From an uncultured Eubacteriales bacterium (GTDB lineage: Bacteria > Bacillota > Clostridia > Peptostreptococcales > Anaerovoracaceae): a stretch of 11,294 bases of DNA. The stretch is from positions 1-11,294 of the forward strand of contig CACWYF010000040.1 in assembly GCA_902765035.1 (NCBI GenBank), read 5' to 3'. Position 1 is the first letter of the stretch, and every line of letters starts with the position of its first letter. Below the pieces are notes generated by a model. The model had not been told where the DNA came from. It saw only the letters and a list, made by a program, of their open reading frames with translations, and made no database searches. The position numbers and the translations under genes were made by a program. Positions 1 through 5,794 of this stretch are shown piece after piece.

Positions 1-41
1 AAAGAAGAAGCACGGCAGCACCATATAACTGAAAGGCTTAC

Positions 42-70
42 TTGCCTGTCCGGAGAGCATTAAGTATAAT
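42..70 (+). promoter_or_regulatory. sigma70-type promoter for galE
   Basis: TTGCCT (42-47) and a perfect TATAAT (65-70) are separated by 17 bp, the ideal vegetative spacing. Transcription would begin near 77 and give a leader of about 120 nt before galE. The promoter is predicted from consensus match only. Confidence 0.6.
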
Positions 71-115
71 CATCTAGAGCCCTCCGAGATATGACTGGGG
101 CAACAAACTTACATA

Positions 116-159
116 TTATATACATGTTATATACATAACCCATTATGTAATGGGTTATG
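116..159. repeat. leader direct repeat plus perfect palindrome upstream of galE
   Basis: Two copies of TTATATACAT (116-125 and 127-136) run into a perfect dyad whose arms CATAACCCATTA (134-145) and TAATGGGTTATG (148-159) flank a 2-bp centre. In RNA the arms could form a 10-bp hairpin with a 6-nt loop, but no U-tract follows. It ends 24 bp before the galE ribosome site, so it could be an operator or an RNA leader element. Function unknown. Confidence 0.55.
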
Positions 160-196
160 CAGGGATATATATTATAGAAGACAGGAGGAAACTATA

Positions 197-1216
197 ATGA
201 AAACTCTTCTTACCGGCGGTGCCGGATATATAGGCTCGCATACCGCAGTTGCCATGCTCGAAGCAGGCCATGAGGTTGCAGTCGTTGACAACTACTATAA
301 CAGTTCGCCTGAGGCCATCCGCAGGGTCGAGCAGATCACGGGCAAAAGCGTGACACTCTACGAAGCGGACGCTGCCGACAAGGAGAAGATGAGAGAGATC
401 CTGAAGGCAGAGATGCCTGACTGCATCATCCATTTTGCCGGCCTCAAGGCAGTAGGCGAGTCAGTTGCAAAGCCGGTCGAGTATTACAGGAACAATATCG
501 ACACAACACTGACACTTCTCGAGGTCATGAAAGAGCTGGGGCTGACCAACTTCGTTTTCTCAAGCTCCGCAACAGTATACGGTGAAGACAACATCCCGCC
601 GTTTCTCGAGACCATGCCTAAGGGTGCATGCACCAATCCTTACGGATGGACAAAGTGGATGCAGGAGCAGATCCTGAGAGACGCTGAGTTCGCAAGCAAT
701 GACACTCTCTCGGTAGTCCTCCTGAGATACTTCAACCCGGTCGGCGCTCATGAGAGCGGCATGATCGGAGAGGACCCGCAGGGCATCCCTAACAACCTGA
801 TGCCATACATCTCGCAGGTAGCAGTCGGCAGAAGAGACCATCTGACAGTTTTCGGTGATGACTACGACACACCGGACGGCACATGCCGCCGCGACTACAT
901 CCATGTAATGGACCTTGCAGAGGGACACGTCCGCGCAGCTGAGTACGCAGTCAGCCACAAGGGCACAGAAGTGTTCAACCTCGGAACAGGCAATCCGTAC
1001 AGCGTACTCGACATGGTCAACGCATTCAGCAAGGCATGCGGACACCAGGTCAAGTATGAGATCGGACCGAGACGTGCCGGTGACGTACAGGACAGCTGGG
1101 CCAACGCAGACAAGGCGAAAGCAGTCCTTCACTGGGAAGCAAAGCGCGGCATCGACGAGATCTGCCGTGACGCATGGAAGTGGCAGAGCAATAATCCACA
1201 GGGATACGGGGAATAA
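197..1216 (+). CDS. galE: UDP-glucose 4-epimerase
   Basis: Interconverts UDP-glucose and UDP-galactose with bound NAD in the cytosol (Leloir pathway, and supply of UDP-galactose for surface polysaccharides). The 339-aa protein has the family length. It shows the N-terminal Rossmann motif TGGAGYIGSH (residues 6-15), the SSSATVYG segment (122-129) with the catalytic Ser/Thr, and the YGWTK motif (Tyr149, Lys153) of extended short-chain dehydrogenases. NPVGAHESGMIGEDP and RRDYIHVMDLAEGH are typical GalE stretches. The ATG at 197 has AGGAGGA 7 nt upstream. It follows a predicted promoter and a palindromic leader; dtd lies 66 nt downstream, so the two are probably co-transcribed. No gal operon partners (galK, galT) are in view, suggesting a role in envelope sugar supply. 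Identity is very secure. Confidence 0.97.
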   Translation: MKTLLTGGAGYIGSHTAVAMLEAGHEVAVVDNYYNSSPEAIRRVEQITGKSVTLYEADAADKEKMREILKAEMPDCIIHFAGLKAVGESVAKPVEYYRNNIDTTLTLLEVMKELGLTNFVFSSSATVYGEDNIPPFLETMPKGACTNPYGWTKWMQEQILRDAEFASNDTLSVVLLRYFNPVGAHESGMIGEDPQGIPNNLMPYISQVAVGRRDHLTVFGDDYDTPDGTCRRDYIHVMDLAEGHVRAAEYAVSHKGTEVFNLGTGNPYSVLDMVNAFSKACGHQVKYEIGPRRAGDVQDSWANADKAKAVLHWEAKRGIDEICRDAWKWQSNNPQGYGE

Positions 1217-1247
1217 TGTGTCATTGGGGACGGTCCTTTTTGACACA
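1217..1247. repeat. REP-like palindromic element
   Basis: Begins on the base after the galE stop codon. TGTGTCA (1217-1223) and TGACACA (1241-1247) form 7-bp terminal inverted arms around a core containing GGGGACGGTCC. From memory, this TGTGTCA...GGGGACGGT...TGACACA pattern recurs in intergenic regions of many bacteria and is linked with REP-associated (IS200-like) transposases; that link is not demonstrated here since only one copy is visible. It could also form a hairpin between galE and dtd in the transcript. Confidence 0.55.
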
Positions 1248-1282
1248 TCGCAATATAATTACAGAAAAGGAAACATTATTAC

Positions 1283-1729
1283 ATGAAGTTTGTGATCCAG
1301 AGGGTGCAGCATGCATCCGTAACAGTAGAAAACGAAGTCATCGGAAAGATCGGCAGAGGCTACATGGTCCTGATCGGCGTCAGCGATGCAGACGATGAAG
1401 CCGTTGCAGACAAGATGGTAGACAAGATGATCAAGCTCCGCATCAATGAGGATGCAGAGGGCAAGACCAACCTGTCACTGGCAGACGTGGACGGAGGTCT
1501 CCTCCTCATATCCCAGTTCACCCTGTACGCCAACTGCAAGAAGGGCAACAGACCATCCTTCACTGAAGCCGGTTCACCGGACAAGGCCAGCGCGCTCTAC
1601 GAGTACATCATAGAGAAGTGCAAAGAGAGAGTGCCTGTAGTCGAGAAGGGTTCGTTCGGAGCGCACATGGCAGTTGAGCTAGTGAATGACGGACCGTTTA
1701 CCATAGTACTCGACTCGGAGAAGCTATAG
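1283..1729 (+). CDS. dtd: D-aminoacyl-tRNA deacylase
   Basis: Removes D-amino acids (and mischarged glycine) from tRNA, a chirality proofreading step in the cytosol. The 148-aa length is that of bacterial DTD. The sequence starts [15 protein letters not shown], has the catalytic SQFTLY motif (residues 77-82) and ends with the NDGPFT motif (135-140) that carries the Gly-Pro pair inserted into the partner subunit's active site, so it should be an active homodimer. The ATG at 1283 is preceded by AAAGGAAA, a modest ribosome site about 10 nt away. It is probably transcribed from the galE promoter; a hairpin follows 57 nt after its stop. No alternative assignment is plausible. Confidence 0.96.
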   Translation: MKFVIQRVQHASVTVENEVIGKIGRGYMVLIGVSDADDEAVADKMVDKMIKLRINEDAEGKTNLSLADVDGGLLLISQFTLYANCKKGNRPSFTEAGSPDKASALYEYIIEKCKERVPVVEKGSFGAHMAVELVNDGPFTIVLDSEKL

Positions 1730-1785
1730 GTTCATCAGACTGAAATGAGCAGATAATAAAGTTCAATAAGACGAAGAGAAAGTGT

Positions 1786-1815
1786 GAGGCAGGCTGAAGA
1801 GCCTGCCTCCCTTGC
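1786..1815 (+). terminator. hairpin, probable weak terminator after dtd
   Basis: A perfect 10-bp stem, GAGGCAGGCT (1786-1795) with AGCCTGCCTC (1800-1809), closes a GAAG tetraloop. The tail CCTTGC is poor in T, so termination may be inefficient. It lies between dtd and the next promoter, where a terminator is expected. Confidence 0.5.
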
Positions 1816-1841
1816 TATAACTGCAGTTCATAAAGTATAAT
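1812..1841 (+). promoter_or_regulatory. sigma70-type promoter for the L,D-transpeptidase gene
   Basis: TTGCTA (1812-1817) and a perfect TATAAT (1836-1841) are 18 bp apart, directly after the preceding hairpin. Transcription would start near 1848 and give a leader of roughly 90 nt before the ATG at 1936. Confidence 0.55.
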
Positions 1842-1935
1842 AAAATACTACGATTCAAAGAATGCTTATCTGAACAGAATAATCAAAGGTGCGCATGTAC
1901 TGGCAGAGTGATATAGAAAGGCGAGGGGAAAAGCA

Positions 1936-3333
1936 ATGAAAAAGACCCTTTCAAGAATAATCGTGGTGCTGCTGGCGATGGTGATGGTGATCACCTCGGC
2001 GCTTGCAGTATTCGCGGAGACAGAGGGCGGGCAGCCGGGCAATGAAGGCCTGACAGCCGGTGCTTCAGCTGAGGCGCTTCAGGCTGACGGCGAGGACGGG
2101 ACCGATCAGGACAATGACCAGACTGACGGCGGTGAGCAGGACAGCAATGAGCAATCAGGCGGACAGAATGATGAAGGCGAAGGTGAAGATCCGCAGCCAA
2201 TTACATATACTGTCACTTGGATGAACCAGGATGGAACCGGAGAGCCGCTTGAAGTCGATGAGGAAGTAGCAGCAGGGTCACAGCCAGAGTTTAATGGTGA
2301 AGAACCGATCAAGGCATCCGACGGCAAGTATAACTATACCTTCGAAGGCTGGGCGAAAGAGATAAATCAGGAAATGGGAGTTACTGCAGAGGAACTGGAA
2401 ACAGTTTCGGGGCCTGTTACTTATTATGCTGCATTCAGCAAAAAAGAGATTCCACACGTTCATGCATATGGTGGGTGGATGACAACGGTAAGCCCTACAT
2501 ATTTCAGGAACGGCACCAGAGTCCGCAAGTGCAACTGCGGTGCGACTGAGACACAGACGATCGCCAGGCTGACAGCTAAGAATAAGTGGGTCAGTGACGG
2601 CGGCAAGCTGTATTACTTCGGCAGCAACGGAAGCCCGGTCAAAGGCTGGGTCAAGATGAAGCCGTACAAGAGCAAGAAGGTAAGATGGTGCTACTTCACA
2701 CAGGCAGGCGCCTATGTCAAGAACATCAGCAAGAGCACACGCAACAAGTGGGTCAATGCCGGAGGCTACAAATTCTACTTCACCAAGAAGAGGAAACCTG
2801 CCGGATACGGATTCAACGTCGTTAAGAACAAACTGTACCACATGAACAGATTCGGCGCTGTGATGTATGGCACATTCAAGGCGAGCGACGGCAACACATA
2901 TACGACCGCGAAGAACGGTTCCATCAGCGGACTGGCTTACTATAAATATAAGTACAAGACATTCGTACTGGTGGATATTTCCGACCAGACCATCTGGTTC
3001 TATAAGAACGGCAAACAGAAGCTGAAATCAGATGTTGTCACAGGAACAAAGGGCAGAACTCCTACCCCGACCGGCACATTCAAAGTCCGCAACAAGCTGA
3101 GAAACATAAATCTTGTAGGACCGTCCTGGAACTCGCACGTCAGCTACTGGATCGCCTTCAAGGGCTCATCATACGGACTGCATGACGCGAGCTGGAGGAC
3201 CTCAAAGCAGTTCTCCAACCACAGGACATATCTGAACAACGGCTCGCACGGATGCATCAATCTGAGATATTCCACAGCGGCAAGTCTGTACAGCATGGTC
3301 AAGAGAGGCACGCCGGTAATTGTCCAGAAATAA
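1936..3333 (+). CDS. exported L,D-transpeptidase (YkuD domain) with wall-binding-like repeats
   Basis: A 465-aa secreted enzyme expected to make 3-3 cross-links in peptidoglycan or modify it outside the membrane. Order of parts: signal peptide (1-27, KK then a hydrophobic core, cut likely after VFA); acidic low-complexity linker rich in D, E, G, Q (about 30-88); an InlB/Flg_new-type repeat (about 88-168, ending YYAAFSKKE); a short HVHAYGGW... segment with CNC (about 174-210); glucan/choline-binding-like repeats (KNKWVSDGGKLYYFGSNGS and two relatives, about 213-330); and a YkuD domain (about 343-465). The catalytic motif SHGCINLR is intact (Cys440), with the upstream His in YGLHDASW. The ATG has GAGGGG 7 nt upstream. 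It has its own promoter and terminator, so it appears monocistronic. Enzyme class is secure; its substrate and the ligand of the repeats are not. Confidence 0.93.
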   Translation: MKKTLSRIIVVLLAMVMVITSALAVFAETEGGQPGNEGLTAGASAEALQADGEDGTDQDNDQTDGGEQDSNEQSGGQNDEGEGEDPQPITYTVTWMNQDGTGEPLEVDEEVAAGSQPEFNGEEPIKASDGKYNYTFEGWAKEINQEMGVTAEELETVSGPVTYYAAFSKKEIPHVHAYGGWMTTVSPTYFRNGTRVRKCNCGATETQTIARLTAKNKWVSDGGKLYYFGSNGSPVKGWVKMKPYKSKKVRWCYFTQAGAYVKNISKSTRNKWVNAGGYKFYFTKKRKPAGYGFNVVKNKLYHMNRFGAVMYGTFKASDGNTYTTAKNGSISGLAYYKYKYKTFVLVDISDQTIWFYKNGKQKLKSDVVTGTKGRTPTPTGTFKVRNKLRNINLVGPSWNSHVSYWIAFKGSSYGLHDASWRTSKQFSNHRTYLNNGSHGCINLRYSTAASLYSMVKRGTPVIVQK

Positions 3334-3354
3334 CAGTTGCACATTGCACTACCG

Positions 3355-3394
3355 GGCGCATCTGCAGTCAGGGAAGACCGCAGATGCGCCTTTT
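3355..3394 (+). terminator. intrinsic terminator of the L,D-transpeptidase gene
   Basis: A perfect 11-bp stem, GGCGCATCTGC (3355-3365) with GCAGATGCGCC (3380-3390), encloses a 14-nt loop and is followed by TTTT. It lies 21 nt after the stop codon. Confidence 0.8.
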
Positions 3395-3414
3395 GCATTT
3401 AATGGAGGATTTTG

Positions 3415-3555
3415 TATACCTTAAAGGGTATAAAAGAGATATGAGCAACAACCTTTATACCCGAACAGGTATAAAATAGATAAACAGGACTTGCTTTATA
3501 CCCGTTAGGGTATAAAAGCAATCAATGCAATTGAAATTATACCCGACAAGGTATA
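3415..3555. promoter_or_regulatory. array of four TATACC-N6-GGTATA operators at 41-bp spacing
   Basis: Perfect inverted half-sites TATACC and GGTATA with a 6-bp spacer occur at 3415-3432, 3456-3473, 3497-3514 and 3538-3555. Start-to-start distance is exactly 41 bp each time (close to four helical turns), while the DNA between them differs. They precede a HipB-like HTH gene, whose product is the natural candidate to bind them. Known parallel: E. coli HipB binds four TATCC-N8-GGATA operators upstream of hipBA; these sites can equally be written TATAC-N8-GTATA. Binding is inferred. Confidence 0.85.
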
Positions 3556-3559
3556 TTCT
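3531..3559 (+). promoter_or_regulatory. candidate promoter overlapping operator 4
   Basis: TTGAAA (3531-3536) and TATTCT (3554-3559) are 17 bp apart, and the fourth operator occupies the spacer, so protein bound there would block RNA polymerase. An alternative -10, TATATT at 3552-3557, gives a 15-bp spacer. The exact start point cannot be decided from sequence. Confidence 0.4.
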
Positions 3560-3576
3560 GATTTCAACAAAATCAG
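3558..3576 (+). promoter_or_regulatory. small leader hairpin before the HTH gene
   Basis: CTGATTT (3558-3564) and AAATCAG (3570-3576) form a perfect 7-bp stem with a 5-nt loop at the expected 5' end of the transcript. It could protect the mRNA end; no further function is evident. Confidence 0.35.
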
Positions 3577-3636
3577 TTCATGAAAAAGATAAACTATGCC
3601 GGATGCAATAAAACGGTTCGGAGAGGGGAAGAGTCG

Positions 3637-3864
3637 ATGAGCACACTTGGGGACTTTGTAAAAGAGAACAGGAAGAAGGCGGGTCTGACCCAAAAGGAAT
3701 TTGCACTGAGATCTGGCCTTGGACTCAGATTTATCCGTGAGCTGGAACAGGGAAAGACCACACTAAGGCTTGATAAAGTGAATCAGGCACTGTCGATGTT
3801 CGGTGCCGAGGCCGTTCCCGGAAAGGCTGAGAAACTGAGAGATAAGGGAGGTCGCACAAAATGA
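3637..3864 (+). CDS. HipB/Y4mF-type XRE antitoxin-like transcriptional regulator
   Basis: A 75-aa protein that is almost only a Cro/C1-type helix-turn-helix: LGDFVKENRKKAGLTQKEFA (residues 4-23), then SGLGLRFIRELEQGKTTLRL with the recognition helix, then VNQALSMFG. The GLRFIRELEQGKxTLRLDKVN pattern matches the y4mF-family HipB antitoxins, which normally sit in front of hipA. I chose ATG 3637 because GAGAGGGGAAGAG precedes it; the in-frame ATG at 3580 has no ribosome site and would add 19 residues foreign to the family. Four spaced operators lie just upstream, implying autorepression. Its stop overlaps the next start (ATGA, 3861-3864), so it is translationally coupled to the cytidylyltransferase gene. 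No hipA is in the window. Family call is strong; antitoxin activity is not shown. Confidence 0.88.
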   Translation: MSTLGDFVKENRKKAGLTQKEFALRSGLGLRFIRELEQGKTTLRLDKVNQALSMFGAEAVPGKAEKLRDKGGRTK

Positions 3865-4628
3865 TATACGCAGCAGTACTTGCAGGTGGCATCGGATCGA
3901 GGATGGGTGCTGATAAGCCAAAACAGTTCCTCGAGTTCGGTGATAGACCGGTAATTGTTCATACGGTCGAAAGATTCATGGAGTGCGATGAGATCGACAG
4001 AGTCATTGTCATGACTCCTGCTGAGTGGTGCGATTATACACGAAATCTCCTGGTGCAGTATTTTTGCAGTGCATCTGTCGGGACTGGAGAAGAGATGCAT
4101 GAAGGAGCAGGAAGCGGTTCAGAAGAGGGTGGACGGATCACTGTGGCTGTAGGTGGCCAGACAAGGAACGAGACTCTGATGAACGCTATATCTGTCATCG
4201 AGGCGGACGGCAATCTGGATGATGAGACAATCATCGTAACGCATGATGCAGTGAGACCATTCGTAACAGAGCGGATGATAAGAGAGAACATTGCAGCAGC
4301 AAGAGAGACCGGAGCCTGTGAGACTGCGTTCCCTGCAACAGACACGATCATCGAGACAGATGATAATAAGTATGTAGCAACGGTACCTGACAGATCAAGA
4401 CTGTGGATGGTGCAGACTCCGCAGACCTTCAGAGCTAAGAAACTCCGCGAATTGTACATGAGCCTGACTGAAGAAGAGAAGGAAGTACTAACAGACGCAG
4501 CCAGGATATATGTTATGAAGGATGAACCTGTAGAGATCGTCAGAGGAGAGAGCTGGAATATCAAGATAACGTATCCGCAGGACATAAAAATAGCAGAAGC
4601 AATAGAAGAACAGAGATGTAAAGGGTAA
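3861..4628 (+). CDS. IspD/TarI family cytidylyltransferase
   Basis: Transfers CMP from CTP to a sugar-alcohol phosphate in the cytosol: either ribitol-5-phosphate (TarI, for ribitol-containing wall polymers) or methylerythritol-4-phosphate (IspD, isoprenoids). Seen: the nucleotide loop LAGGIGSRMGADKPKQF (residues 7-23), GGQTRNET (98-105), THDAVRPF (127-134), QTPQTF (185-190) and WNIKIT (232-237). The opening MIYAAVLAGGIGSRMG, the TPAEW segment and the TDAARIYVMKDEPVEIVRGE region resemble TarI more than E. coli IspD, so I lean to TarI. At 255 aa it is longer than usual (about 230-240), with an extra Gly/Ser/Glu-rich stretch at about 68-92. It overlaps the HipB-like gene by 4 nt and must share its promoter. 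No tarJ, ispF or other pathway gene is adjacent, so the substrate stays open. Confidence 0.88.
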   Translation: MIYAAVLAGGIGSRMGADKPKQFLEFGDRPVIVHTVERFMECDEIDRVIVMTPAEWCDYTRNLLVQYFCSASVGTGEEMHEGAGSGSEEGGRITVAVGGQTRNETLMNAISVIEADGNLDDETIIVTHDAVRPFVTERMIRENIAAARETGACETAFPATDTIIETDDNKYVATVPDRSRLWMVQTPQTFRAKKLRELYMSLTEEEKEVLTDAARIYVMKDEPVEIVRGESWNIKITYPQDIKIAEAIEEQRCKG

Positions 4629-4640
4629 TAATTAAGTAGA

Positions 4641-4650
4641 AGAACTAGCA
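4641..4650 (+). repeat. left copy of 10-bp inverted repeat flanking the ImmA-PIN module
   Basis: AGAACTAGCA, 12 nt after the cytidylyltransferase stop. Its exact reverse complement TGCTAGTTCT lies at 6481-6490, after the PIN gene. The pair brackets the AT-richer two-gene module and could mark its ends; no target duplication or recombinase gene is visible. Confidence 0.4.
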
Positions 4651-4676
4651 ACGTTTTGATACATGTAAGTGAAAAA

Positions 4677-4720
4677 GCAAAAAGTAAACCACAGTGCTGT
4701 TTACTTTTTGCTTATTTTTT
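4677..4720 (+). terminator. intrinsic terminator between cytidylyltransferase and XRE-ImmA genes
   Basis: A perfect 13-bp stem, GCAAAAAGTAAAC (4677-4689) with GTTTACTTTTTGC (4699-4711), a 9-nt loop, and the tail TTATTTTTT. The long AT-rich dyad lies only 23 bp before the XRE ribosome site, so it might double as an operator for that protein. A possible -10 (TAAAAT, 4722-4727) follows at once. Confidence 0.75.
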
Positions 4721-4747
4721 GTAAAATATAAACAGGAGGTGAGTGAA

Positions 4748-5791
4748 ATGTTTTCCCGAAATCTCAAATATTACAGACTGAAAAAGAATTTGACTAAAAA
4801 AGAGCTGGCTTCCCGCGTTGGGGTTTCATTGATGTCAATTACCCATTATGAGAATGGTGACAGATATCCAGAGATGTCTATCATAAAAAAGCTTGCGGAG
4901 ACTTTGGATGTAAAAGTTGTTGACTTTCTGGCGTCCAGAAATGAACATCTTGAATTCTATCATGGCGAGTTTCGCAAAAATAGTCGAATGGCTAAATCAA
5001 AACAAAGCTATATAAGAGAAGCAGTTGAAGAGTATTTCAGCAGGTTCTTTGATGCAGTTGAAATACTCGGGGGAGAGGTCTTACCGGAAACTCCACTGAT
5101 TCACAGCATTCCGTTAGAAGATGATATAGAAGTAAATGGTAAAAAATTAAGAACATACCTTGGTATTCCGGAAACGGGACCAATAGGAGAGCTAATTGAG
5201 AGACTTGAGAATAAAGGTTTTTTGATTTTTTTGATGGAATCAGATGAACAAACCTTTTCTGGAATAAATGGAACTGTCAATGGAAGACCTTATATTGTTA
5301 TTAATCGAAAAATGACTCCAGAGCGCATCAGAACTACTATCGGACATGAGCTTGCACATATAGCATTCATCTGGCCTGAAGACATGCCGGATAAGAATGC
5401 AGAAAAGATTGCAACGGCTATTGCAGGCGCATTCTTGATTCCTGAAGAAGACGTAATAAGAGAACTGGGAATAAGGAGACGCGCACTGACTACGGATATG
5501 TATATGGTATGTGAAGAGTATGGCATCGCTATGTCGTTACTTACCGTAAGAGCATATTCATGTAATGTTATCAATGAGAAATTGTACAAGGACTATTTCA
5601 TTTCTTTAAATAACAGTCCTGGAGGAAGAAAAAATGAGCCGTCAAGGATAGCAGAGGAAAAGACGAATTTGTTTGAGCAACTTGTATACAGAGCTGTAAA
5701 CGAGAAAGAGATATCGATTCAGAGAGGCGCAGAATTGCTCAATAGCTCATATGAAACAGTAGCGTCAAATTGCGCTTATATAGGAGGCTAA
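4748..5791 (+). CDS. XRE HTH - ImmA/IrrE (M78) metallopeptidase fusion
   Basis: A 347-aa protein joining an N-terminal Cro/C1 HTH (residues 1-61: NLKYYRLKKNLTKKELASRV, then SITHYENGDRYP) to a zinc metallopeptidase domain of the ImmA/IrrE type (about 85-345). The HExxH zinc motif is present as GHELAH (His200, Glu201, His204), and NAEKIATAIAGAFLIPEE (from 217) supplies the likely third ligand Glu219 and the family's LIP segment. Proteins of this family cleave or regulate repressors and often act as the antitoxin-side partner of a toxin. The start at 4748 follows AGGAGGTGA (4734-4742); an upstream in-frame ATG at 4694 would lie inside the terminator hairpin. The PIN gene starts 3 nt after its stop. 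Codons here are clearly AT-richer than in the flanking genes, which suggests acquisition. Domain calls are strong; role is inferred. Confidence 0.9.
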   Translation: MFSRNLKYYRLKKNLTKKELASRVGVSLMSITHYENGDRYPEMSIIKKLAETLDVKVVDFLASRNEHLEFYHGEFRKNSRMAKSKQSYIREAVEEYFSRFFDAVEILGGEVLPETPLIHSIPLEDDIEVNGKKLRTYLGIPETGPIGELIERLENKGFLIFLMESDEQTFSGINGTVNGRPYIVINRKMTPERIRTTIGHELAHIAFIWPEDMPDKNAEKIATAIAGAFLIPEEDVIRELGIRRRALTTDMYMVCEEYGIAMSLLTVRAYSCNVINEKLYKDYFISLNNSPGGRKNEPSRIAEEKTNLFEQLVYRAVNEKEISIQRGAELLNSSYETVASNCAYIGG

Positions 5792-5794
5792 TGA

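Noticed and set aside
1..63. Possible 3' end of a preceding gene (open frame to TAA at 61-63)
   Set aside because: Only 20 codons are visible, another frame is open nearly as long, and the segment overlaps the galE promoter; no frame can be preferred.
560..1246. 228-codon open frame antisense to galE
   Set aside because: It lies fully within the securely identified galE, has no ribosome site or recognisable domain, and is explained by galE codon composition.
2278..2841. 187-codon antisense frame within the L,D-transpeptidase gene
   Set aside because: It overlaps conserved repeat domains of the real gene and shows no domain or start signal of its own.
3411..3560. CRISPR-like array (four regularly spaced repeats)
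   Set aside because: The repeated part is only 18 bp with a variable 6-bp centre, intervals are 23 bp, each repeat is a symmetric operator, and there are no cas genes.
3580..3636. Upstream start adding 19 residues to the HipB-like protein
   Set aside because: No ribosome site precedes ATG 3580, while ATG 3637 has a purine-rich one and gives the family's usual N-terminus.
5791..5793. ATG overlapping the ImmA stop as the PIN start
   Set aside because: It opens a different frame; the PIN frame begins at the ATG four bases later with well-placed TAGGAGG.
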